Assembly (NCBI RefSeq): GCF_016901695.1
Contig: NZ_JACJKS010000002.1
Coordinates: 62,001 to 126,000 of the forward strand
Reading direction: 5' to 3'
DNA from: Mordavella massiliensis
Lineage (GTDB): Bacteria > Bacillota > Clostridia > Lachnospirales > Lachnospiraceae
DNA: 64,000 nt
A program made the position numbers and the translations under genes. Each line of letters starts with the position of its first letter. The stretch's first letter is position 1. Below the pieces are notes generated by a model. That model made no database searches, was not told the origin of the DNA, and was given only the letters and a program-made list of their open reading frames with translations. This document shows positions 7,917 through 17,064 of this stretch, in pieces.

Positions 7917-9710
7917 ATGAACATCATCAATATAGAACATATCAGCAAAGTTTTTGGCGGAAAGACGGTCTTTGAGGACGCCTCCTGCGGTGTGCAGGAG
8001 GGGGACAAGGTTGGCATTGTGGGCATCAACGGCACGGGGAAAACGACGCTCCTCGGGCTTGTGGCCGGCCTGGAGACGCCGGATGAGGGGCAGGTCGTCA
8101 CCCGCAGCGGCATCCGCATGGCATACCTGTCCCAGACACCGGCGTTTGGGCCGGACGATACGGTCGCTTCCTACGCCTTCGCCGGAGATCCGGACACGGA
8201 CTGGAAAGTGCAGAGCAATCTGAATGAGCTGGGGATCACAGACTGGGAGGCGCGGATCGACACGTTGTCCGGCGGGCAGAAGAAGCGGGCCGCCATGGCA
8301 AAAACTCTGGCGGACTCCTTTGACGTGCTTCTTCTGGATGAGCCGACCAACCACCTGGATCAGGAAATGACAGACTGGCTGGAGGAATATCTCCGCTCAT
8401 TCCGGGGCACGGTCCTCATGGTGACCCACGACCGGTACTTCCTTGACCGGGTGACGGACAGGATCCTGGAGATCGACGACGGAAAGATCTATTCCTACGA
8501 GGGGGACTACTCCACATTTCTGGAGCTGAAAGCCCAGAGGGAGGAGAGGGAGCTGGCCGCCGAGCGCAAGAGAAAGAGCGTGCTGCGCATGGAGCTGGAG
8601 TGGGCGAAGCGGGGATGCCGCGCCAGATCCACCAAGCAGAGAGCGCGGCTGGAGCGGCTGGAGGCGCTGAAGCAGCAGACCGGCCCCGCTGTGCAGGAGA
8701 CGGCCCAGATCGATTCGGTGGAGACGCGGATGGGGAAAAAGACAGTGGAGCTCCACCATATCAGCAAGTCCTACAAAGGACAGGTGCTGCTCGACGATTT
8801 TGACTATATTTTCCTGAAGAACCAGAAAGTGGGCATCGTAGGGCCGAACGGCTGCGGCAAATCCACGCTCCTGAAGATCATCGCGGGGGAAGTGCAGCCG
8901 GACGCCGGGGAGGTGGAAGTGGGAGAGACCGTGCGCATCGCCTGCCTTTCCCAGGAGCTGCCGCAGATGGATGCAGCCCGGCGGGTGATCGACTATGTGA
9001 AGGACATTGGGGAGTATGTGCAGACGAAGGAAGGGCGGATCACGGCCTCCCAGATGCTGGAGCGCTTCCTCTTTACGCCGGACATGCAGTATTCCCCCAT
9101 CGGGAAACTCTCGGGCGGGGAGAAGAAGCGGCTGTATCTGCTGGGCATCCTGCAGTCCAATCCGAATTTCCTTGTCCTTGACGAGTGCACGAACGACCTG
9201 GATATCGCCACCATGACCATCCTGGAGGATTACCTGTCCTCCTTCACCGGCATCGTGGTGGCTGTCTCTCACGACCGGTATTTCCTGGACAATGTGGCGG
9301 ACCGCATCTTCGCCTTTGAGGGGGAAGGAAAACTTGCGCAGTATGAGGGCGGCTACACAGACTATGTTATGGCCCGGGACAGCCGGGAGCAGGACGCCGG
9401 GAAGAAACAGGCAGGAGAGGGCGCGCAGAAGAAACCGGCGGCCGGGAGCGCGGCGGACTGGAAGCAGCACCACAGCGCGAAACTTAAGTTTACCTACAAG
9501 GAGGAGCGGGAGTACGAGACCATTGATGCCGACATCGCAGCCCTGGAGGCAAAGCTGGAGGAGCTGGACGGGGCGATCATGGCCAACGCCACAAACTCCG
9601 TGAAACTCCGGGAACTGATGGAGCAAAAAGAGGCGGTGCAGGCGCAGCTGGACGGGAAGATGGAGAGGTGGGTGTACCTCAGCGAGCTGGCAGAGAAGAT
9701 CGGGCGCTGA
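7917..9710 (+). CDS. ABC-F family ATPase, Uup-like
   Basis: A 597-residue protein with two ABC ATPase domains and no membrane helices, the ABC-F plan. Domain 1: Walker A GINGTGKTT (~36-44), signature LSGGQ (~117), Walker B region LLLDEPTNHLD. Domain 2: GPNGCGKST (~308-316), LSGGE (~398), and LDECTNDLD, where Cys replaces the usual Pro. The C-terminal ~75 residues are a charged coiled coil, as in Uup. ABC-F proteins act on ribosomes; Uup-type members are linked to 50S function and transposon excision. The ATG at 7917 has AAAGAGG 7 bases upstream; an ATG two codons earlier is too close. A TATAAA near 7849 may be its -10. Confidence 0.9.
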   Translation: MNIINIEHISKVFGGKTVFEDASCGVQEGDKVGIVGINGTGKTTLLGLVAGLETPDEGQVVTRSGIRMAYLSQTPAFGPDDTVASYAFAGDPDTDWKVQSNLNELGITDWEARIDTLSGGQKKRAAMAKTLADSFDVLLLDEPTNHLDQEMTDWLEEYLRSFRGTVLMVTHDRYFLDRVTDRILEIDDGKIYSYEGDYSTFLELKAQREERELAAERKRKSVLRMELEWAKRGCRARSTKQRARLERLEALKQQTGPAVQETAQIDSVETRMGKKTVELHHISKSYKGQVLLDDFDYIFLKNQKVGIVGPNGCGKSTLLKIIAGEVQPDAGEVEVGETVRIACLSQELPQMDAARRVIDYVKDIGEYVQTKEGRITASQMLERFLFTPDMQYSPIGKLSGGEKKRLYLLGILQSNPNFLVLDECTNDLDIATMTILEDYLSSFTGIVVAVSHDRYFLDNVADRIFAFEGEGKLAQYEGGYTDYVMARDSREQDAGKKQAGEGAQKKPAAGSAADWKQHHSAKLKFTYKEEREYETIDADIAALEAKLEELDGAIMANATNSVKLRELMEQKEAVQAQLDGKMERWVYLSELAEKIGR

Positions 9711-9750
9711 GACAGGCATCCGAAAACTCCTAAAACTTCCTGCAAATTGC

Positions 9751-9779
9751 TTGACAAAAAAAGAGATCCTTGCTATGAT
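9751..9779 (+). promoter_or_regulatory. Promoter of ilvN-ilvC
   Basis: TTGACA (9751-9756), exactly 17 bases, TATGAT (9774-9779): a near-consensus vegetative promoter. The predicted start lies near 9786, giving a leader of about 67 nt. Confidence 0.88.
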
Positions 9780-9782
9780 AAA

Positions 9783-9827
9783 AAAACAGAACGCACTCTG
9801 TTTTAAACAGACCACACTCTGTTTTTT
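9783..9827 (+). promoter_or_regulatory. Tandem hairpin repeat in the ilvN leader
   Basis: Two consecutive short inverted repeats share the same arms: AAAACAGA/TCTGTTTT with loop ACGCAC (9783-9804) and AAACAGA/TCTGTTT with loop CCACAC (9805-9824), the second followed by further Ts. The right arm of the first can instead pair with the left arm of the second, so mutually exclusive folds exist. It may be an attenuator or a tandem protein site; no T-box or leader peptide is seen. Confidence 0.5.
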
Positions 9828-9852
9828 ATGGAAAGAGAAAAGAGGTGCAGAT

Positions 9853-10404
9853 ATGCAGAGAGTCTATTCATTGCTCGTGGACAATACGCCCGGCGTGCTG
9901 AGCCGTATCTCCGGTCTGTTCAGCAGGAGAGGATACAGCATTGACAGCATCACGGCCGGTGTCACTGCGGATCCGAGATTTACAAGGATCACGATCGTGG
10001 CAAGCGGAGACGAGCTCATCCTGTCCCAGATCGAGAAGCAGGTCCGCAAGTTGGAGGACGTCATCGAGATCAAGGTGCTCAAGGAAGGCGAGTCTGTCTA
10101 CCGCGAGCTCATCATGGTGAAGGTGCGGGCGAACGCGGCGCAGCGGGCGGAGATCATCGCTGTGGCGGATATCTTCCGGGCCAAGGTGGTGGATGTGGAG
10201 AAAGAATCCCTGATCCTGGAACTGACGGGAAGCCAGTCCAAACTGGAGGCCTTCCTGGATCTGCTGGACGGCTACGAGATCCTGGAGCTTGCCAGGACGG
10301 GGATCGCCGGTCTGTCCAGAGGAGTCCGGAACATCACGTGCATCGACGACGACGGGAACACATGGACGTGGACTCCGGAGAACAGCGGGAAAAAAGACTG
10401 CTAA
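9853..10404 (+). CDS. ilvN: Acetolactate synthase small (regulatory) subunit
   Basis: A 183-residue protein. The N-terminal ACT domain (~4-75) carries SLLVDNTPGVLSRISGLFSRRGYSI, the feedback-inhibitor binding motif of IlvH/IlvN; the C-terminal ALS_ss domain follows. It binds and regulates the acetolactate synthase catalytic subunit, the first common step of branched-chain amino acid synthesis, and typically confers valine inhibition. No large subunit gene is in the window. The ATG is preceded by AAGAGGTG with 6-7 bases spacing; upstream in-frame codons precede or overlap the promoter. It is co-transcribed with ilvC 54 bases downstream. Confidence 0.95.
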   Translation: MQRVYSLLVDNTPGVLSRISGLFSRRGYSIDSITAGVTADPRFTRITIVASGDELILSQIEKQVRKLEDVIEIKVLKEGESVYRELIMVKVRANAAQRAEIIAVADIFRAKVVDVEKESLILELTGSQSKLEAFLDLLDGYEILELARTGIAGLSRGVRNITCIDDDGNTWTWTPENSGKKDC

Positions 10405-10437
10405 AGGATAGTACCTTTAACAATAGAAAAGTCATGA

Positions 10438-11478
<1,041 letters not shown>

Positions 11479-11498
11479 TAAGAAAACAGTAAGAAAGG

Positions 11499-11535
11499 CG
11501 TCTTCCGGGGCAGCAGCTCCGGGGGGCGTTTTTTT
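11499..11535 (+). terminator. Terminator of ilvN-ilvC
   Basis: CGTCTTCCGGGG pairs with CTCCGGGGGGCG (12 bp including G-U pairs), loop CAGCAG, followed by seven Ts. Confidence 0.9.
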
Positions 11536-11651
11536 GAATAAAATGGATAAAATATTTCTGACAATATTCCACTTTTTACTAATTTGTGCTAAAATACAGA
11601 ATAACAGAAAAATGAAAAAACTGCACAAGGCAGAAGGGAGGAACTAAGAGT

Positions 11652-12293
11652 ATGGATGTGCATTTTGAAGATCTCCGCTCCTGGAAAAACCCGAAGGCAC
11701 GGGTGAAGGTCATGAAGGGACATTTCGTGACAACCCATTCCCACGTCAACACGTACATTGACCTGTCCACGGTCAAATCGCGGTGCAACAATGCGAGGGA
11801 GACGGCCAAGGTGATGGCGGAGCCCTACCTCGCCTCCACGGAGGTGGATACGATCGTATGCCTGGATGGCATGGAGGTCGTGGGCACGTTCGTGGCGGAC
11901 ATCCTGTCCAGGCCGGGCACGGTGTCCATCAACACGGGCAAAAATATCTCCATTGTCACGCCTGAGACGAACAAGGCCGGCCAGATGATCTTCCGCGACA
12001 ACGTGCGGCGTATGATCGAGGGGCAGCGTGTGCTCATCGTGGCCGGACTGATCACCACCGGCAAGACGATGCTGCAGGCCATTGAGAGTATTCTCTACTA
12101 CGGCGGCAGTGTGAACGGGATCTGTTCCGTGTTCAGTCTTGTCTCCAAGGTGGCGGGCATGGATATCAACGCAGTCTTCACCCAGAAGGAAGTGGTGGGC
12201 TATGAGAAATTCTCGGACGGCAACTGCCCGATGTGCGCGGCGGGACAGAAGATAGACGCCTTTGTAAACAGCTACGGGCACTCGGCTCTGTAG
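11652..12293 (+). CDS. Orotate phosphoribosyltransferase-like protein
   Basis: A 213-residue type I phosphoribosyltransferase. The PRPP-binding loop reads VLIVAGLITTGKT (~residues 127-139); the usual two acidic residues before the glycine loop are absent (VAGLITTGKT instead of VDDVxTTG). The region NCPMCAAGQKI near the end contains a CxxC. Proteins of this kind are often annotated as PyrE, but it is not in a pyr cluster and the PRPP motif is degenerate, so true orotate activity is uncertain. A GGGAGGAA site lies 8 bases before the ATG. It is a monocistronic gene between two terminators. Confidence 0.75.
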   Translation: MDVHFEDLRSWKNPKARVKVMKGHFVTTHSHVNTYIDLSTVKSRCNNARETAKVMAEPYLASTEVDTIVCLDGMEVVGTFVADILSRPGTVSINTGKNISIVTPETNKAGQMIFRDNVRRMIEGQRVLIVAGLITTGKTMLQAIESILYYGGSVNGICSVFSLVSKVAGMDINAVFTQKEVVGYEKFSDGNCPMCAAGQKIDAFVNSYGHSAL

Positions 12294-12318
12294 AACATAC
12301 GGGAAACGTAAGACAAAT

Positions 12319-12355
12319 AAAAAAGACAACCACTGACGGTATGGTTGTCTTTTTT
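12319..12355. terminator. Bidirectional terminator, PRTase / rpsT
   Basis: Perfect 14-bp stem AAAAAAGACAACCA / TGGTTGTCTTTTTT with a nine-base loop; the A- and T-runs serve both convergent genes. Confidence 0.92.
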
Positions 12356-12368
12356 ATTTCTTTTATTA

Positions 12369-12632
12369 TTAAGCAATTCCGTTTACAGCTTTTGCTAAAC
12401 GGGAAATCTTTCTTGCGCAGGTGTTTTTGTGATATACACCCTTGCTTCCTGCCTTGTTGATCTCAACGGTAGCAACCTTCAGAGCCTCAGCAGCAGCAGC
12501 GGCATCCTTGTTCGCAACGGCTGTCTCAACTTTCTTCACACAGGTCTTTACCTTAGATTTGATTGCCTTATTTCTAGCAGCCTTTGTTTCGTTTACTAAA
12601 ATTCTCTTCTTAGCAGATTTGATGTTAGCCAA
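12369..12632 (-). CDS. rpsT: 30S ribosomal protein S20
   Basis: An 87-residue, Lys/Ala-rich helical protein matching bS20 (ANIKSAKKRI at the N-terminus, KNTCARKISRLAKAVN at the C-terminus). It binds 16S rRNA early in 30S assembly. The start chosen is a TTG at 12632 (minus strand) because GGAGGTG lies 8 bases upstream and the family begins M-ANIKSAKKR. The ATG five codons upstream overlaps that Shine-Dalgarno sequence and would add MEVDK. E. coli rpsT also uses a UUG start, which takes part in its autoregulation. Confidence 0.95.
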   Translation of the reverse strand: MANIKSAKKRILVNETKAARNKAIKSKVKTCVKKVETAVANKDAAAAAEALKVATVEINKAGSKGVYHKNTCARKISRLAKAVNGIA

Positions 12633-12679
12633 CTTGTCCACCTCCATTACAAACTATTTCGATCTACATCGATGGGTGT

Positions 12680-12710
12680 TCGTTAGAGCCGGACACGGAC
12701 GTTCTAACGA
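12680..12710 (-). promoter_or_regulatory. Hairpin in the rpsT leader
   Basis: Inverted repeat TCGTTAGA / TCTAACGA with a 15-base GC-rich loop, starting just after the predicted rpsT transcription start. It may be an S20 autoregulatory structure; that role is inference. Confidence 0.45.
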
Positions 12711-12723
12711 AACATACTAGTTT

Positions 12724-12752
12724 ATTTTAGGGCAAGGTTTCCCGGATGTCAA
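12724..12752 (-). promoter_or_regulatory. rpsT promoter
   Basis: Minus strand: TTGACA (12747-12752), 17-base spacer, TAAAAT (12724-12729). Confidence 0.88.
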
Positions 12753-12819
12753 TACATATTTCCCAAAAATATTGCAAAAACTATCCACAAATGAAAAGGA
12801 TGAAGCGAGGTTAGCAGAC

Positions 12820-13773
12820 ATGATTGAAAAGTACAGTATCCGGACGGATCTGGCCCTGGAGCAGAAGGAGCGGTTTGAGGCGGACAATGTGGAGATCCCG
12901 GGGGTCGTCCTTGAGGAGGAAGAAGACAGGGAGAGGGATATCCGGGTGACGACCGTCCGCATTGAGACGGAGAAGGGCGCAAAGATCATGGGCAAGCCGG
13001 TGGGCACATACATCACGCTGGAGGCGCCGGAACTGGCCGTGCCGGACGAGGGGTACCACAGCGAGGTGTCGGAGGAGATCCTGCGCTACCTGCGCCGCCT
13101 CCTTCCTGCGGATAAGGACGAGTTCTCCGTGCTCGTGGCCGGGCTCGGCAACCGGCAGGTGACGCCGGACGCGCTGGGTCCCTACGTGGCTGACAACCTG
13201 AACATCACGCGGCACATCGTGAAAGAGTACGGGAAGTATGCCATGGGACGGGAGAGAGTCTGCCTCCTCAGCGCCATTGTGCCCGGCGTCATGGCCCAGA
13301 CAGGCATGGAGACAGTGGAGATCCTGCGGGGCGTAGTCCGGGAGGCAAAGCCGGATGCGGTCGTCGCCATCGATGCGCTGGCTGCGCGGAACACCCGCCG
13401 GCTGAACCGGACGGTGCAGATCTCGGATACGGGCATCAACCCGGGGTCGGGGATCGGCAACCAGAGGAACGCCATCACGCAGAAGACGGTGGGGGTGCCG
13501 GTCATCGCCATCGGCGTGCCCACGGTGGTGGATGCGGCCACTATTGTGGGCGATGCGATGGAGAATCTGATCGCAAGCATGGAATCGTCCGACGCACTGA
13601 AAGGGGTTGGGGTCGTCCTTTCGGGCTACAGTGCGGCGGAGAAATACGAGCTTGTGAAGGAACTGATCGCGCCTCATCTGAACGGTATGTTCGTCACGCC
13701 AAAAGATGTGGATGAGACGGTGCGGCGGATCAGCTTCACCATCTCGGAGGCGCTGAACCGTCTCTTCGCATAA
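12820..13773 (+). CDS. gpr: Spore germination protease GPR
   Basis: A 317-residue aspartic-type endopeptidase (family A25) that degrades small acid-soluble spore proteins at germination. The N-terminus MIEKYSIRTDLALE matches the GPR zymogen region; self-processing removes a short propeptide before this conserved block in Bacillus. Further family landmarks are VAGLGNRQVTPDALGP, VPGVMAQTGME and TGINPGSGIGNQR. The start at 12820 has only a weak GCGAGG site. It is followed by spoIIP after a GC-rich hairpin (GGCGGC/GCCGCC, 13802-13817), the same gpr-spoIIP order as in Bacillus subtilis. Confidence 0.95.
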   Translation: MIEKYSIRTDLALEQKERFEADNVEIPGVVLEEEEDRERDIRVTTVRIETEKGAKIMGKPVGTYITLEAPELAVPDEGYHSEVSEEILRYLRRLLPADKDEFSVLVAGLGNRQVTPDALGPYVADNLNITRHIVKEYGKYAMGRERVCLLSAIVPGVMAQTGMETVEILRGVVREAKPDAVVAIDALAARNTRRLNRTVQISDTGINPGSGIGNQRNAITQKTVGVPVIAIGVPTVVDAATIVGDAMENLIASMESSDALKGVGVVLSGYSAAEKYELVKELIAPHLNGMFVTPKDVDETVRRISFTISEALNRLFA

Positions 13774-13838
13774 GCAGCCGCCGCCCGGCATATAGTGTAG
13801 AGGCGGCCGGGGCCGCCGGACAGATGGGAGACGAGCAG

Positions 13839-15038
13839 GTGGAACAGCGATTGAGAAAGCGACACAGACGGAGCAGGACAGGGATCACGGCGGCCCTCCT
13901 TGCGCTGGCCGTATACGGGTCGGCGGAGGCGGGTGGCCTTCCCTTTGACGATATGGACAGCCAGATGGCAGGATTTCTGACAGAGCAGTCCGGCCGGGTA
14001 TATCTGCCGGCTGCTTCCTATCCGGACAGGGGGGGAGGGGCAAGGTCCGTCTCCTCCCTCCTGGCAGGGTGCGTGGATCTCCTGGCGCCTGCGGGGCTGT
14101 ATGTGCAGGAAGGCAGGGGGCTGGAGACGGATGTGGAAGACGCGGCTACCTATGAGATGATCCTGGCCAGGGAGGCCGGGGACGGCAGCGGGGCGGGGGC
14201 GGACGAAAGCCCGGCAGGCGGCGCGGACGGTTCCGCGAAGGCGGCCGGCACATCCGGGACGCCCATCGATACTTCCATAGAAAAGATGAGCGATTTTGAC
14301 TATCTTCTCAGCAACTTCTACACGGTGGACAGCACCACCGTGGTCCGGCCGGATGAGCTGAACGGCGCGGATCTTCTTGGCAGGGATATGAAGATCAAAG
14401 GAGAGGGGGAGGGGCCGAAGATCCTCATCTACCACACCCACTCCCAGGAGTCCTTTGCGGATTCGGTCCCCGGGGATGCATCCACATCCATTGTGGGGAT
14501 GGGGGACTATCTGACGGATCTTCTCAATGATACATACAGGATCCCGACCCTCCACCATACGGGCGTCTACGACCTGATCGACGGGAAGCTGGACCGGAGT
14601 CTTGCCTACGATCTGGCAAAGCCGGACCTGGAGAAGATCCTGGCTGAGAATCCGTCCATTGAGGTGGTGATCGACCTGCACCGGGACGGGGTGAACGAGG
14701 GAACCCGCCTTGTGACGGAGGTGAACGGGAAGCAGACGGCGCAGATCATGTTTTTCAACGGGCTGAGCAAGACCCGCGCCAACGGGGAGATCGACTATCT
14801 CGCCAACCCCTACATCCAGGATAATCTGGCCTTCTCCCTGCAGATGCAGGTGGCGGCCAACAACAAGTACCCCGGGTTCACCCGGCGGATCTACCTGCGG
14901 GGCTACCGCTACAACATGCATTTCATGCCCAAAAGCCTTCTCGTGGAGGCCGGGGCCCAGACAAACACCGTGGAGGAAATGCGCAACGCCATGGAAGTAC
15001 TGGCGGATATCCTGCACATTGTGCTGACCGGCTCATAG
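13839..15038 (+). CDS. spoIIP: Stage II sporulation protein P
   Basis: About 399 residues with an N-terminal membrane anchor (~15-35), a variable linker and the SpoIIP amidase/endopeptidase domain: YHTHSQESF near residue 198, VVIDLHRDG near 277 and LLVEAGAQTNT near the end. SpoIIP works with SpoIID and SpoIIM in septal peptidoglycan degradation during engulfment. Two starts are possible: an ATG at 13824 without a clear ribosome site, and a GTG at 13839 with GGGAG 8 bases upstream; I prefer the GTG. It lies directly after gpr. Confidence 0.93.
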   Translation: MEQRLRKRHRRSRTGITAALLALAVYGSAEAGGLPFDDMDSQMAGFLTEQSGRVYLPAASYPDRGGGARSVSSLLAGCVDLLAPAGLYVQEGRGLETDVEDAATYEMILAREAGDGSGAGADESPAGGADGSAKAAGTSGTPIDTSIEKMSDFDYLLSNFYTVDSTTVVRPDELNGADLLGRDMKIKGEGEGPKILIYHTHSQESFADSVPGDASTSIVGMGDYLTDLLNDTYRIPTLHHTGVYDLIDGKLDRSLAYDLAKPDLEKILAENPSIEVVIDLHRDGVNEGTRLVTEVNGKQTAQIMFFNGLSKTRANGEIDYLANPYIQDNLAFSLQMQVAANNKYPGFTRRIYLRGYRYNMHFMPKSLLVEAGAQTNTVEEMRNAMEVLADILHIVLTGS

Positions 15039-15056
15039 GAAGTTGTACTGTTTCTG

Positions 15057-15086
15057 TTTGCATACCCCAACATTTTGTGGTAATAT
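15057..15086 (+). promoter_or_regulatory. Promoter of the parE-parC pair
   Basis: TTTGCA (15057-15062), 18-base spacer, TAATAT (15081-15086). An inverted repeat GCATAC (15060-15065) / GTATGC (15094-15099) overlaps the promoter and could be an operator. Confidence 0.6.
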
Positions 15087-15124
15087 CAAATCAGTATGCA
15101 TATAGAAAGGATCGGAAGAGCAAC

Positions 15125-17047
15125 ATGGCAAATAAGAACACCTATGATGCGGAGAGCATTTCTGTACTGGAAGGGCTGGAGGCCGTCCGCAAGCGCCCGG
15201 GGATGTATATAGGAAGCGTGTCGACCAAGGGGCTGAACCACCTGATCTACGAGATCGTGGACAATGCGGTGGACGAGCATCTGGCGGGCTTCTGCAGTGA
15301 GATCCGCGTGACGCTGGAGAAGGACGGCTCCTGCACCGTGGCGGACAACGGCCGCGGCGTGCCGGTGGACATGCACGCCAAAGGGCTTCCGGCCGCCCGC
15401 ATCGTGTTCACGACCCTGCACGCCGGCGGAAAGTTTGACGACTCCGCCTACAAGACGAGCGGCGGCCTGCACGGCGTCGGTTCCTCTGTGGTGAATGCCC
15501 TGTCCACCTACATGGACGTGGAGATCAGCAAGGACGGCTATATCCATCATGACCGCTACGAGAGAGGCGTGCCGGTGGTGGAGCTTGAGGACGGTCTGCT
15601 GCCGAAGACCGGGAAGACGAAGAAGACGGGGACGAAGATCAATTTCCTGCCCGACGATACCATTTTCGAGAAGACGAAGTTCCGGGGCGAGGAGGTCAAG
15701 AGCCGCATGCACGAGACGGCTTACTTAAATCCGAGCCTTACCATCATCTACGAGGACAAGCGCGGGGCGGAGACGGAGCAGGTCGTGTACCACGAGCCGG
15801 ACGGCATCCTGGGCTTCATAAGGGAGCTGAACGAGAAGAAGGAGACGGTCCACGAGCCGGTCTACTTTAAAGGGGAGTCCGACGGCATCGAGGTGGAGGC
15901 TGCGTTCCAGTATGTCAATGAGTTCCACGAGAATGTCCTCGGCTTCTGCAACAATATCTACAACGCCGAGGGAGGCACCCACCTGACCGGATTTAAGACG
16001 ACCTTCACAACGGTCATGAACCAGTACGCCAGGGAGCTTGGCATCCTGAAAGAGAAGGACGCCAACTTTACCGGCGCGGACATCCGCAACGGCATGACGG
16101 CCATCATATCCATCAAGCATCCGGATCCGCGGTTCGAGGGGCAGACGAAGACGAAGCTGGACAACCCGGACGCGGCCAAGGCTGTCAGCAAGGTGGCCGG
16201 GGACGAGATCGTCCGCTATTTTGACCGGAATCTGGACAACCTGAAGAAGGTCCTCTCCTGCGCGGAGAAGGCAGCCAAGATCCGGAAGACGGAGGAGCGG
16301 GCGAAGACGAACCTGCTCACCAAACAGAAGTACTCCTTTGACAGCAACGGCAAGCTGGCCAACTGTGAGAGCCGGGACGCGTCCAAATGCGAGATCTTCA
16401 TCGTGGAGGGAGACTCCGCGGGAGGCTCCGCCAAGACGGCCCGGGACCGCATGTACCAGGCGATCCTTCCCATCCGCGGCAAGATCCTCAACGTGGAGAA
16501 GGCCAGCATCGACAAGATCCTGGCCAACGCAGAGATCAAGACCATGATCAACGCCTTTGGCTGCGGCTTCTCGGAAGGGTACGGCAATGATTTTGACATC
16601 TCCAGGCTGCGGTATGACAAGATCATCATCATGGCCGATGCGGACGTGGACGGAGCCCACATCTCCACCCTGCTCCTCACCCTCTTTTACCGGTTCATGC
16701 CGGAGCTGATCTACGAGGGCCACGTGTACATCGCCATGCCGCCTCTCTACAAGGCCATGCCGAAGAAAGGGGAGGAGGAGTATCTCTACGACGATAAGGC
16801 GCTGGAGCGCTACCGGAAGACCCACGACGGCCCCTTTACCCTGCAGCGGTACAAGGGACTGGGAGAGATGGACGCCCAGCAGCTCTGGGAGACGACGCTG
16901 AACCCGGAGACGCGCATCCTCAAGCTGGTGGAGATCGAGGACGCCCGCATGGCCTCCGGCGTGACGGAGATGCTGATGGGAAATGAGGTGCCGCCGCGCC
17001 GCGCGTTTATCTATGAGAACGCCACCGAGGCGGAGCTTGATATATAG
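15125..17047 (+). CDS. parE: Type IIA topoisomerase B subunit, ParE/GyrB-like
   Basis: A 640-residue ATPase subunit. It has a GHKL ATPase domain (EIVDNAVDEH, VADNGRGVPVDMH, GGLHGVGSSVVNALS), a transducer with the QTK loop (GQTKTKL), and a TOPRIM domain with EGDSAGG (~427) and DADVDGAHI (~505), closed by QRYKGLGEMDAQQLWETT. With ParC it would decatenate daughter chromosomes; gyrase activity cannot be ruled out from this subunit. A weak AGGATCGG site precedes the ATG at 15125. The A subunit follows 17 bases downstream. Confidence 0.88.
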   Translation: MANKNTYDAESISVLEGLEAVRKRPGMYIGSVSTKGLNHLIYEIVDNAVDEHLAGFCSEIRVTLEKDGSCTVADNGRGVPVDMHAKGLPAARIVFTTLHAGGKFDDSAYKTSGGLHGVGSSVVNALSTYMDVEISKDGYIHHDRYERGVPVVELEDGLLPKTGKTKKTGTKINFLPDDTIFEKTKFRGEEVKSRMHETAYLNPSLTIIYEDKRGAETEQVVYHEPDGILGFIRELNEKKETVHEPVYFKGESDGIEVEAAFQYVNEFHENVLGFCNNIYNAEGGTHLTGFKTTFTTVMNQYARELGILKEKDANFTGADIRNGMTAIISIKHPDPRFEGQTKTKLDNPDAAKAVSKVAGDEIVRYFDRNLDNLKKVLSCAEKAAKIRKTEERAKTNLLTKQKYSFDSNGKLANCESRDASKCEIFIVEGDSAGGSAKTARDRMYQAILPIRGKILNVEKASIDKILANAEIKTMINAFGCGFSEGYGNDFDISRLRYDKIIIMADADVDGAHISTLLLTLFYRFMPELIYEGHVYIAMPPLYKAMPKKGEEEYLYDDKALERYRKTHDGPFTLQRYKGLGEMDAQQLWETTLNPETRILKLVEIEDARMASGVTEMLMGNEVPPRRAFIYENATEAELDI

Positions 17048-17064
17048 GAAGGAAGTAAGAAAAG

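Noticed and set aside
9775-9852. Leader peptide for ilvN attenuation.
   Set aside because: The ATG overlaps the -10 element, so it is not transcribed, and the frame runs into ilvN without a stop.
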